This document shows positions 54,459 through 64,000 of a DNA stretch of 64,000 bases, piece after piece. The translations under genes and the position numbers were made by a program. Below the pieces are notes generated by a model. That model saw nothing but the letters and a program-made list of their open reading frames with translations. It searched no databases and was not told where the DNA came from. The DNA lies in the NCBI GenBank assembly GCA_019633425.1, contig WSUB01000027.1:264594-328593 (forward strand). The letters run 5' to 3'. The first letter of the stretch is position 1, and every line of letters starts with the position of its first letter. Source of the DNA: Tulasnella sp. 424 (taxonomy: Eukaryota > Basidiomycota > Agaricomycetes > Cantharellales > Tulasnellaceae).

Positions 54459-54837
54459 CTCATAATCCGGACTAGTGATCTATCATTACCGAGACAGGAA
54501 GACGATCGATGTCTTTCCGAGGGCGTTACACATAAATGGTCCGATCAACCAAAGCACCGTGATTCGGGAACATCACCCATGAGCCGCTGCTGTGTCTCAT
54601 TCCTCCATGTCTTCACCCTCCTCTTCGTTATCCTCATCTTTCCTCCTCCCCGTCGTCGTCGTCACCTTCGCGTCAATGTCAAAGATTTCCCCCAACGTCC
54701 AGACTCTTCCGCCACGCATGCGCATCGTTCCCGACCATTGGCTGTGGCTCCCATGCTGCCAGCAATTGAGCAGCCAAGCACGCTTCACGGGCAACGGATT
54801 TCGTGACAATTACTTTGTTTCATCCGGAGAAGTCGTC
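54459..54837 (-). pseudogene. Partial copy of the APC4 last exon and 3' flank (from 11334-11755)
   Basis: Direct copy of the APC4 end. The (-) strand still reads NPLPVKRA and LGEIFDIDA, as in APC4 (NPLPVNRA, LGEIFDIDA), but the part in between is frameshifted and the acidic tail is shortened (EEEGEDMEE). No other APC4 exons are present, so it cannot encode a working subunit. Confidence 0.88.
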
Positions 54838-54983
54838 TCGACCTCCCCACTTGATGAGTGCTTTCCGTGAATAGTTAAAAACCCATACCTCGTCCGAATT
54901 GTATAACAATTAGAATCAAGTCCTCCCTTTCTGTCTGAAATACTTCCATCACCCCACTCACAGCCATACACCCGAACTAAACT

Positions 54984-55522
54984 ATGGGCAGTCCATCTTC
55001 TTCTCAGAGCCACCGGTAAGAATGTCGCTCTCCCCCTTTGGTTATTATTATTAATCTTCCGAAACACTGATTGGACGGCGAATGAAGGGCACAAGAAGTT
55101 CAGGCGATCTGGACTTTATTCAAGCAAACCTTCACGGTAGCCAAGGCATGGCTCAAGTGGAGCTCCGGCGAACTCTCGGTGAGGGCGTCTCGAGGTGTGG
55201 TGCAAGTCGACAACGTCAGCGTCAAAGAAAATACCGACCTTCCACTTCCCGCCTCCACGACCACCTTGACCCCCAACCCGTTCGGCAACGGCCCCTCCAC
55301 CAGGCACGCGGCCGAGGTACGGAAATGCAACGTCCCTTCAGTTTGTCTAAAGACCGCCTCTGAATGGTGCGATTTTGTTGTTTTCTGTAGGGTCCGCCTC
55401 AACGACCAGTGGCCAGGGAGTCGCTCCTGGCCGCTGAGACTATGACGCCCACCAGTAGCCCGCCACCTTATTCCAACTACGATGTTCAACCTTTTACCAC
55501 CATAAGATTTTATTTCCCTTAA
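54984..55522 (+). CDS. Small hypothetical protein, 130 aa
   Basis: Model with three exons: 54984..55015, 55088..55316 and 55391..55522, giving 131 codons with stop and no frame break. It starts MGSPSSSQSHRAQE, continues EVQAIWTLFKQTFTVAKAWL and VVQVDNVSVKENTDLPLP, and ends PPPYSNYDVQPFTTIRFYFP. Exon 2 uses an AAG acceptor (GAATGAAG/GGCAC), the only one in phase. A Gly residue after the start Met and following Ser residues could allow N-myristoylation (MGSPSSS), which is inference. No family recognised. The leader CACTCACAGCCATACACCCG precedes the ATG. Confidence 0.6.
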
Positions 55523-57366
55523 GAGGTCCTTCCGGTCTCGAAAATGTGGCTGTTACCCATTTGCCAATTATGGAGAACCTCACACCGACGCCTCTCCATC
55601 CCTCATTACACGCGGACCCTCCGACATCTAGACCACGTAAACGCCAATATTTAACGATTCAACTCCGCTATTGCATGGATTGCCGAAAGCAGTATGGGAT
55701 AGCTTGGGACACCCCCGACCCATTGCGCTGCTCAGACTATGACCAACTTCATCACTTCCGAACTACGCGAGCCTTTTGCCGTTCAGGCACTCCATATGAC
55801 TCACAGTTAGTGTCCATGGGGACGTTAGTCTCCGTTTGAACCGGGCCTAAACTGCCTCTCAAACAAACAAACGGACGAACGCCAATAAATCTGGAGCTTG
55901 AGGATGCAGACAAGTGGTTAAGCGCCACTAATTATAGGGAATTACTCGCAATACGTTGAGGGCCACTTATACGTACTTGGTTTCATATCGGCAAGTCAGA
56001 GAACTAAACTCCCCTCCCCGGCACCGTGACTCAGCCGAATGGACGCACGTACGTGACATTCTCGAGCAGCTCACATCCAGCACTTTCACAGGGGGAAAAC
56101 AAAAGTAAACCTCGTGATGGAATCAGGACTTGAGCGGAGATCATTTATTTTCGATGGGCTTGATTCCATGGCCATATAGGATTGCCACCGAGCCCCTGCA
56201 CTCCCCACTCGGGAGCCTCCGGCCGAGCTTTCTGGAACAACCCCAGGTGCGAGGCTTATCGTGCATTTTTGCAGCGTAATTGGTTTCCGGTCTCTGTTTG
56301 AAGCATCACGGTGTCACTGGGAAGCGAATATTGTCCTGCACAGGTACAAAGCCTCGATACGTTTACCCCTTAACGGAGAGTTTGTAATACCTCGCATCCC
56401 CACTGACTACCACGAAATCACCTTCCACCTTGAACCATACGACTGCAAAGGAAGATCTCCGACCCCCAGGCGCCCGTCGCTAACTTGACTTTGCTTCCTC
56501 CCCCCTCCCCAACCCAACTTAAGAGCGGTGAGACACAGCCCGTACAACCGAAAGCAAGTCCGGGTTGTCCTTGAGGGGAAATTCGCTCGATGCGATGAAT
56601 CTCTTTTCTGGATGATCTTCGGATCCGACCGCGACCCGCAATACCCAGATCTAAGCGGAGGGCTGGTCGTTTGGATCTCCGAGCCTTTGTTAGTTTCGGG
56701 TTCAGTTCAGCAAGCGTGCGCAACCCGGTGACCTTCTGCCGACCTAATCCCGGCCAGTTCGATAGCCCGAACCTCCCACTAACCCAGCTTGTTGGTTTAA
56801 CCGTCCCATTTGATGGCGTCAGTGGTCCGAGGGGGTTACTCATACCGATGACATCTACCATCGGCGCCCGCGGCGTTAGCCCCTTAAAATTAACCCTTTT
56901 GACTAGCCCTTCTCGCATTAATCCTGTATTACGTGCAGCACACGATTATTGTCTTTTCCCCTCAGCCTGGTTATCCAGTTGTTTGTCCCCGCTCTCCGCC
57001 CGGGTCGGGGATTACCCGATCATGCTTCTTTCCGAAGATTCGCCAAGCATTTGAAAATAACGCTCACGGGCCCCGCTCAATAAACCAAAGTGTTGTGCAG
57101 CGAGATGCGGATCCGGAAGAATTAGCGATTGGATGGCAACCAGTTCAGGCACCGGGACTTCGATTTCCCTCGAACCGAACCAGAAGCCACTGTGGGCGAT
57201 CATTCGTCGTCTCCCGTTTTTCAAATACCGCTCCGGCTCTTATTAAATAACGATGGATTAGAAATCCCGACCAAGATCGTCATCCTTTCTTCCCTGCTCC
57301 TTAGGCTGTCGGTTGCTGTTTCAGCGACAGTCAACTGACGCACAGGCCGTAGCCCGCCATCAGCAC
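55523..57366. repeat. Upstream region of DUF6533 copy 1; left part of tandem unit 1
   Basis: From about 55808 this parallels 59812-61398 (CTAAACTGCCTCTCAAACAAA, CTTGGTTTCATATCGG, GGTGACCTTCTGCCGA). No intact gene found: the 166-codon (-) frame at 56418-56918 is broken in the other unit. Probably the long upstream region of the DUF6533 gene with decayed sequence. Confidence 0.6.
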
Positions 57367-59083
57367 ATGGAGTCAATTCCTGACCTAAGCGATACTATTG
57401 AGCAGCTCTTCTACCAGCAATCAGGTTACTGGTTGACGGGTAAGATGACCCAGCTGCGGCGAAAATGGCTCAACTCGACTTACGCTCCCCTCAACCTTTC
57501 GTCTGTAGCGGGAGGGGCAACTTTACTTATCTACGACTGGCTTCTCTGTCTAGATCGCGAAATCCAGTACATCTGGAAGGCTCGATGGTCATTTGCCAAG
57601 TTTTGGTTCATCTGTCACCGATATGCTATGATGGCATTAGTCGTGGGGATGGTTTATGGTATGGCTGGCTAGGCGCCAAGATCATTTTCCTCGCTATCCC
57701 TCTTTTTGGGGGCTCATATTCGACTCTTGTCACTTAGCCTCTGTGAAAAGCTCGAGCGAGCCGTCCTCTCTCGAGGTGAGCGAACGCGGAGACTCTGGAG
57801 GTCGAACCTCCGATTCATCTGATACCCCCCTAATGCAGTGGTGTAAAACTTGGGACCGCCTCAGTTATATCGCAACTATCGTCATCGTTGCTGCTATACA
57901 AGGTGCTGTACTGAGACGGACGGCAACGGCTCAGCGAGAACCATGGCACTGAAAGTTCGTCACTATCAGGGACTTTCGTGCTCCGTGTTTGTGCACTGTA
58001 TCGTAGGTCTCCGTATTTAATCGCTTCTCTTGGCGCTACCTACCTCGTAAGTTGTACATCATGTTCGCCCCGCTAGCTATCTTGAACTCTTATTTCCCCG
58101 ACACTTAGGCTTGCAGCGCAGTGACGCTAGTCTTCTGGTTCAAACTTCAAAACACGGTACATTACTCCCAAAACTCGTTCGCGCCGTACTACGTTTGTGT
58201 TCGCACTTGTGACGACTGCATGCGCTGGGGCATCTATCTCTACATCCCTTTACTCGCGATCGACGCAGGTAGGTGCTCAATCGTTCATCGGATCCCTCCA
58301 ACAGTACCCCTCTTGCTATCAGACTAAATACGAGTCCGATCCTACCGCAGTTATACTTGCTTTAACCGTTCAACGGGCCTTCGTTTCGGGTAAGCTACAC
58401 CGTCCAACCCACCCACCAGTCTTAACCACGTCTCCCCTCTCCGTTTGAAAGGACCCCAGCGAAATGCAGCGCCGATTCTTGGCACATTCCTCCGAGACGG
58501 AATAACTTATTTTCTAATCGCTTTCGCAACTGCTCTCGTTAACATTCTGTTTTTCGTTTTCGGACCCCCCGCGATGAAGCCTTGGATGAACAAGTATGTG
58601 CATGTGCTTGTTTTGGCTTTGTTGAACCTCCGCCTTTTGCTCTCTCTGCTGACCATCCATTTGTTCTCGCTCGGGTGTGCCAATCGACGCAGCTACGTGC
58701 GTCCATTGCTCAGCTCCATGGCCACTCATCTCCTGTTGAACCTCCATGAGCAAGTTTCCCGAACTGTCCACTACTCCACCGACCCACCCACAACTATGAA
58801 CGAGAACGGCGGAAATGCACTTTCGACCATTGAATTCGCTCCTCCTGATGGAGAAAGAGATGTTGAAAGCGTTATGTACGATGTGAGTGGCGATGGGCCG
58901 AGCACCAGTGACAAAAGGCGAACCGAAGTTTATGATGGCGAGAGACGTCGCTTCGAGTTGAAAGATTTGAGGGAGGCTGATAGGGAGGGATTGAGGAGCG
59001 GTTTAGGATGGGTAGAGGCGGAAGGGAGGTTGATTGTTCCAGGAAGGAGACAATGCGGACCGACCAAAGTGGACCCCGGATAA
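57367..59083 (+). CDS. DUF6533 seven-helix membrane protein, copy 1
   Basis: Member of a large Agaricomycete family of 7TM proteins of unknown function. Exon 1 (57367..57439) starts MESIPDLSDTIEQLFYQQSG; exon 2 (57509..57658) carries the diagnostic DUF6533 block LLIYDWLLCLDREIQYIWKA and HRYAMMALVVG. Next come WCKTWDRLSYIATIVIVAAI, then LRVCALYRRSPYLIASLGA, PYYVCVRTCDDCMRWGIYLY, VILALTVQRAFVSG and LRDGITYFLIAFATALVNIL, i.e. the later helices. After PWMN a 5' splice site GTATGT and a TTGCTCAG acceptor give SMATHLLLNLHEQ, the usual final segment, followed by a Ser/Glu-rich cytosolic tail. Eight or nine exons; every junction I tested keeps frame. Confidence 0.88.
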
Positions 59084-61398
59084 GTGCAAGTGGACATGTC
59101 TCATCCGGTAGGTGAACGACCAAGGACGTTATCTCATTTCGGCTCATTTCGTTCGTTAATCTCTTCTGGAAAGTTTATTGTTATTTCTCGTAGGCTATTA
59201 TCTCAGATTCTGATTAGATAACCAGGTTTCAAGCACGTTCGCCCATAACATCAAGCGTGGCTCTGGTTACTCACTTGTGGCCATACTACAATGAACCAAT
59301 CTGTTATCATTATTTTAATTAGCGTCCATGAAAATGTATTGCGGACGCGCCTTAAGTGAAAAATAAATAAATAAAACGAGTGTGTGTGTTATGTGAATCG
59401 GACGTCGGCGAGAACGTCAAAAGGTCCGTTTCGTGACTTAGGGCCTAGAGTTTTAGATTTTTAGCAATCCATCGACATTTATAAGTTGTTGTAATATCAA
59501 CCTAGGATGTAAAAGAGAGCAGTGGAACAATGTCTATTCGAGGCCGTCTGCGATTGGTTGACGACGATCGCGACGCCAGCGACAGCGGGAAGACATGCAA
59601 GGTAATCTGTCGAAGTTTCATGGTCTCAGGCAGAGTGATTGACGGGAATGGTGTGTTAGGCACGACGTCTTTGCCCTCTGGAACGACACAGGGAGAGCAA
59701 GGAGCGAGGTATGGAGGGCGACTCCAAGATATCGATATCATGAATAGAGCTGGTGAAAAGAGTTGATGATGAAACGTATTGAATTCAGATGGTGCCTAAT
59801 ATTCACAAGTTAGTGTTGATGGGGACCTCCGTCTCCCTTGAATCGAGCCTAAACTGCCTCTCAAACAAATAAACCAACAAACGCCAATAAATCTGAAACC
59901 TGAGGACGCCGACAAGTGATTAAGCGCCACTCATTAGTATAGAATTATTCGCAATACACTGAGGATCACTCATCCGTACTTGGTTTCATATCGGCGACGG
60001 CGAACCAGAGACTAAACTTCCCTCCCCGACACTCAAAAGCGAATCCGAACGCGTAACCATGACATTCTTGAGCAGCTCACATCTAGCACCTTCACAGAGA
60101 GAAAAGAAAACAAACCTCGCCGTTGAATGCAGGACTGAGTGGAGATCACCTACCTTCGATGAGCTTGATTCCATGGCCATATTGTCATTGGGCCCCTCCA
60201 CTCTCCAACCGGGAGCCTCCGCCCACGCTTTCTGGAACAACCCCAGGTGCGAGGCTTACTAGACCTTGTTCGCAGCGTAATTGGCTTACGGCCCCCATGT
60301 TCGAAGCATCATAGTGTGGCTGGGAATTCCGGAAGCGAATATTGTCCTGCGGAGGGCACAAAAGCCTCGTGACGTTTACCTCGTAACGGAGAGTTTGTAA
60401 TACTTTACATCCCCGTTGACTACCACAGAATCACCTTCCACCTTGAACCATACGATTGCAAAGGAAGATCCCCGACACCTTAGATGCCTATCGCTAACTT
60501 GGCTTTGCTTCCGCGCCCCCCCCCCCCCACTTAAGAGTAATGAAACGCAGCCTGTACCAACCGAAAGCCAGTCTGGGTTGTCCTTGAGGGAAATTTCGCT
60601 CAATGCGACTGATAATTTAAAAGCCTCTTTCTGGGTGATCTTCGGATCCGATCGCGGTCCGTAATACCCTGATCTAAGCGGACGGGCGGTTGTTTAGATC
60701 TCCAAGTCCTCTGCTTCGGTTCAATTCAGCAAGCATGCACACCCCGGTGACCTTCTGCCGATCTAACCCCGGCCAGTTCTATAGCACGAACCTCTCACTA
60801 ATCTCTTGAGCTCTCCAACGCAATTTATTTAGTTTAACCTCCTATTTGATGACGTCAGTGGTACGAGGCAATGCTCATACCCATGACATCCAGCATCAGC
60901 GCCAGCGGTATTAGCCATTTAAATTAACCTGTTTCGCATTGATATTATATTACATACAACATTCAGGTACTGTCTTTCTCTCAACCTGAGTATCCAGTCG
61001 TGTGTTCCCACTCTCCGCCTTGGTCGGGGAATACCCAATCATGCTTCTTTCCGAAGATTCCGGTAAGCATCTGAAAATAACACTCACAGGGCCCTCTCAA
61101 TAAGTCGACGTGATGTGCAGCGAGATCCGGATCCGGGAGAATTGGCGATTGGATAGCAACCAGTTCAGGCACCGGAACTTCGATTTTCCTCCCCCGCGCG
61201 GCCACCTTCAGGATCATCATTCGCCGTCGCCCTTTCTCGACTACCACTCCGCCCTATAAGTAACAATGGATAAAGAAATTCCATTGAGATCGTCATTCAC
61301 TCCCCCACTCCCGGGTTCCCTCCGCCTCAAGCTGTCGCGTTGGTAGCCGTTCGAGTCGTCACTCAACGGATGCGCAGGCCGCGGCCCGCCGTCAACCT
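59084..61398. repeat. Region between DUF6533 copies; junction of tandem units
   Basis: 59084-59480 is the 3' flank of copy 1 and is repeated after copy 2. 59812 onward repeats 55808 onward. The ~330 bases between 59481 and 59811 are unique. A run of 10 C lies at 60517. Frames of up to 91 codons are inconsistent between units. Confidence 0.6.
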
Positions 61399-63009
61399 AT
61401 GGAGTCAATTCCTGACCTAAGCGGTACTATTGAGCAGCTCTTATACCAACAATCAGGCTACTGGTTAGCGGGTAAGGTGACTCAGCTAGAGCGAAAATAG
61501 CTCAACTCGACTTACACTCCTCTTTTCGCTGGTAGCGGGAGGGGCTACTTTACTTATCTACGACTGGCTTCTCTGTCTAGACCGTGAAGTCCAGTACATC
61601 TGGAAGGCTCGATGGTCATTTGCCAAGTTTTGGTTCGTTTGTCACCGGTATGCTATGATGGCACTAGTCGTGGTGATAGTCTACGGTACGGGCGGCTTGG
61701 CGCCAGGATCATCTCATCGCTATACCTCTTTTTTTTTTTGCGCTCATACCAGACTCTTGTCACTTAGGCTCTGTGAAAAGCTCGAGCGAGCCGTCCTCTC
61801 TCGAGGTGAGCGAATGCGGAGTCTCTGGACGTCACACACTCGATTCAGCTTGATTCGCATATTGCAGTGGTGTAAAACTTGGGACCGCGTCAATAATACC
61901 GCAACTATCGTCACCATTGCTGCTATACAAGGTACTGTACTAAGACGTACGGCGAGGGTCCGGCGAGAACTAATGGCACTGACATTTTTCATTTTCCGGG
62001 CACTATTAGGGACTTTCGCTCTTCGTGTTTGTGCACTATATCGTAGGTCTCCGTATATAATCGCTTTTCTTGGCGCTATCTACTCCGTGAGTTTATACAT
62101 TATGGGCGGCCCGCTTGTATTTCATGCCATATTGAACTCCGGTTCCCCGACACTTAGGCTTGCACCGCAGTCATGCTAGTCTTGTTCTCCAACCTTCAAA
62201 ACACATTACATTATCTCTCAGATCCGTTCACCCCGTACTACGTCTGTGTTCGCACTTGCGACGATTGCACTCGCTGGACCATCTATCTTTACATTCCTTT
62301 GCTCGTCATCGACACAGGTAAGTGTTCAATCAATACCCCTCTTGCTATCAGACTAAACACGAGTCCGATCCTATCGTAGTTATACTTGTTTTAACCGTTC
62401 GACAGTCCTTCGTTTCGGGTAAGCTGCTCCGTCCGACTCGCCCACAGCTCCTAACCACGTCTCCCCTCTCTGTTTGAAAGGGCCCCAACGAAATGCAGCA
62501 CCAATTCTCGGTACATTCCTACAAGACGGGATAACTTATTTTCTGATCGCTTTCGCAACTGCTCTCGTTAACATTCTGTTTTTCGTTTTCGGACCGCCCG
62601 CGATGAAGCCTTGGATGAACAAGTATGTGCATGTGCTTGTTTTGGCTTTGTTGAACCTCCGTCTTTGCTCACTCTGCTGACCATCCATTTGTTCTCGCTC
62701 GGGTGTGCCAATCGACGCAGCTACATGCGTCCATTGCTCAGCTCCATGGCCACTCGACTCCTGCTGAACCTCCACGAGCAAGTCTCCCGAACTGCCCACT
62801 ACTCCACCGACCCACCGACAACTATGAACGAGAACGGCGCAAATGCACTTTCGACCGTCGAGTTCGCTTCACTTGCTGGAGAAAGAGATGTTGAAAGCGT
62901 TATGTGCGATGTGAGGGGTGATGGGCCGAGCACCAGTGACAGAAGGCGAACCGAAGGTTTTGATGACGAGAGACGTGGCTTCGAGTTGAGAATTTTTGAG
63001 GGAAGCTAA
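61399..63009 (+). CDS. DUF6533 seven-helix membrane protein, copy 2
   Basis: Tandem paralogue, 4.03 kb downstream of copy 1. Starts MESIPDLSGTIEQLLYQQSG. Shares LLIYDWLLCLDREVQYIWKA and HRYAMMALVV, WCKTWDRVNNTATIVTIAAI, LRVCALYRRSPYIIAFLGAI, PYYVCVRTCDDCTRWTIYLY, VILVLTVRQSFVSG and LQDGITYFLIAFATALVNIL. A single-base deletion near 62664 lies in the region that the splice model of copy 1 treats as an intron, so it does not break the frame. Another 1-base change near 62993 alters the tail: the protein ends RIFEGS instead of continuing about 30 residues as in copy 1. Probably functional. Confidence 0.84.
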
Positions 63010-64000
63010 TAGGGAAGATCTGGGAGCGGTTTAGGATGGGTAGAGTCGGAAGGCAGGCCGACTATTCTAGAGAAGAGATAATGCGGACCGACTAAAGTGG
63101 ACCCTGGATGAGTGCCAATGGAGAGCGTCTCATCCGGTCGGTGAACGACCAAAGACGTTGTCTCGTTTCAGCTCATTTCGTTCGTTAAAAGTCTCCTAGA
63201 AAAGTTTATTGTTATTTCTCGTAAATTACTGTACTCTGATGACCGTAAGTTCGTCACGTGAGAGGATCTGGTCCAAGACCCTGAGACAAACCGCCTCGGG
63301 ACATGTTTGCGGGCTGAGAGGCTAGGTGGACACCAAGTTCACCCCAGCATTGCTCAGGGTCCTCTGCTGAGCGGAAGCCCTGCAAAAGACCCGAGGACCC
63401 CGAGGACAGGTTCGCGTGTCCGGAGAATGGGTGGACATTCGGTTCAAAATTTTGAGGGTGGACAGGGGACACGAACTTACGGTCATCATTGTACAGTATT
63501 GTATCGGATTCTGATTAAATAACCAGGTTTCAAGCACTATCGTCCATAGATGACATCAAGCGTGCACGCTCTGGTTACTCACTTGAGGCCATACTATAGT
63601 GGACCAAATCGGTTTTTGTTATTTAATTAGCGCACATAAAAATGTATTGCCGACGCACCTTATGTGAAAAATAAACACATAAAGCGAGTGTTGAGGAGGC
63701 AGGGAACAGAATACAAATCTAACTTACTCCAAGTCTTTCGATATCTGATTATAGATCCGAGGGGCGTTGCGTTAAGTGCGACTGTAACCGTAGCCATTGA
63801 ACGACTTTGACCGAGACCGGATATCCCGATGGCTGGAAAGGCGCTGGTGTAGCTAGTAACATACCACCGGTCGGTCAACTTACAGCTGATTTCAAAACAC
63901 CTGGCCATTCCCACATTCTACACGCCTAAGCGACCCAGCAGCATTTGGCCTAGTTCTTCACCATTTCTCCACCTTTTCCCCTCATCCAAGCTTAGATACG
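63010..64000. other. 3' flank of DUF6533 copy 2 and right edge
   Basis: 63010-63228 and 63499-63690 parallel the flank of copy 1 (59084-59480) and are separated by the MITE. From 63700 to the end the (-) strand shows two good donors (GCT/GTAAGTTG at about 63882 and GGAGTAAGTTAG at about 63729) and ATG 63905 (MARCFEIS), which might be the 5' end of a gene running left, but I could not build a model. Confidence 0.45.
63229..63496. mobile_element. Tc1/mariner-type MITE, 268 bp, with TA target duplication
   Basis: Terminal inverted repeats begin CTGTACTCTGATGACCGTAA on the left and read CTGTACAATGATGACCGTAA from the right; the match continues to GTTCGT (24 of 26 bases). Both ends are flanked by TA (63227-63228 and 63497-63498). 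No transposase is encoded. The paralogous position in DUF6533 unit 1 (about 59195) lacks the element. Confidence 0.88.

Noticed and set aside
56418..56918. 166-codon (-) frame upstream of DUF6533 copy 1
   Set aside because: The matching region in the second tandem unit is broken by several stops and indels, so no coding constraint.
27878..63009. Mating-type locus (homeodomain or pheromone/receptor genes)
   Set aside because: I looked for homeodomain WF.N.R motifs, STE3-type receptors and short CaaX pheromone frames. The 7TM genes are DUF6533, not STE3, and the small frames lack a CaaX end.
1..64000. tRNA, rRNA or CRISPR arrays
   Set aside because: No cloverleaf with the conserved GGTTCGAAT-type arm, no rRNA sequence and no regularly spaced repeats were found by eye; a tRNAscan run would be decisive.

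Overview
The window reads as nuclear DNA of a filamentous mushroom-forming basidiomycete (Agaricomycetes). Genes are cut by many short GT-AG introns (about 45-90 nt). Families typical of that group are present: two DUF6533 seven-helix membrane proteins, a PriA-like cysteine-rich secreted family, a TKL-type kinase and a GH16 glucanase with membrane anchors. No rRNA, tRNA, CRISPR or bacterial-type feature was seen.

The left part (about 1-26.5 kb) is a compact housekeeping block. In order it holds: a Rab-type GTPase running off the left edge (-), a short-chain dehydrogenase (-), ribosomal protein L15 (-), spindle checkpoint MAD2 (-), a membrane-anchored GH16 glucanase (+), a bZIP transcription factor (-), anaphase-promoting complex subunit 4 (-), an unknown 239-aa protein (+), cullin 4 (-), a BCP1/BCCIP protein (-) and a 1142-aa intronless, disordered, single-helix membrane protein (+). 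For the first four, bZIP and most priA, HSF-like and DUF6533 genes I checked splice phases by hand and the frames close.

The right part (about 27-64 kb) is different: it is built from diverged duplications. Three genes with an HSF-type DNA-binding domain followed by a coiled coil lie 6 kb apart in the same orientation, separated by repeat blocks (R, C and P, described below). A 3.1-kb tandem duplication carries two priA-like genes; each unit ends in a broken response-regulator fragment. The second priA copy has an in-frame stop just before a splice donor. Then come a TKL-like kinase (-), a mosaic region, a small new gene, and a 4-kb tandem duplication carrying two DUF6533 genes. The second DUF6533 unit is interrupted downstream by a 268-bp Tc1/mariner-type MITE, and the first unit shows the matching empty site.

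The most unusual observation links the two parts. About 1.2 kb from the bZIP promoter and the 3' end of APC4 (10.6-11.76 kb) is present again at 52.26-54.84 kb, in the same orientation, split by a 1.9-kb insert that itself contains a tandem repeat. The copied bZIP promoter now sits immediately upstream of the kinase gene.

I see no single operon-like system. The left block happens to place MAD2, APC4 and CUL4 within 16 kb. The right block looks like a fast-evolving accessory cluster of putative regulators (HSF-like, kinase), secreted proteins (priA-like) and membrane proteins (DUF6533).
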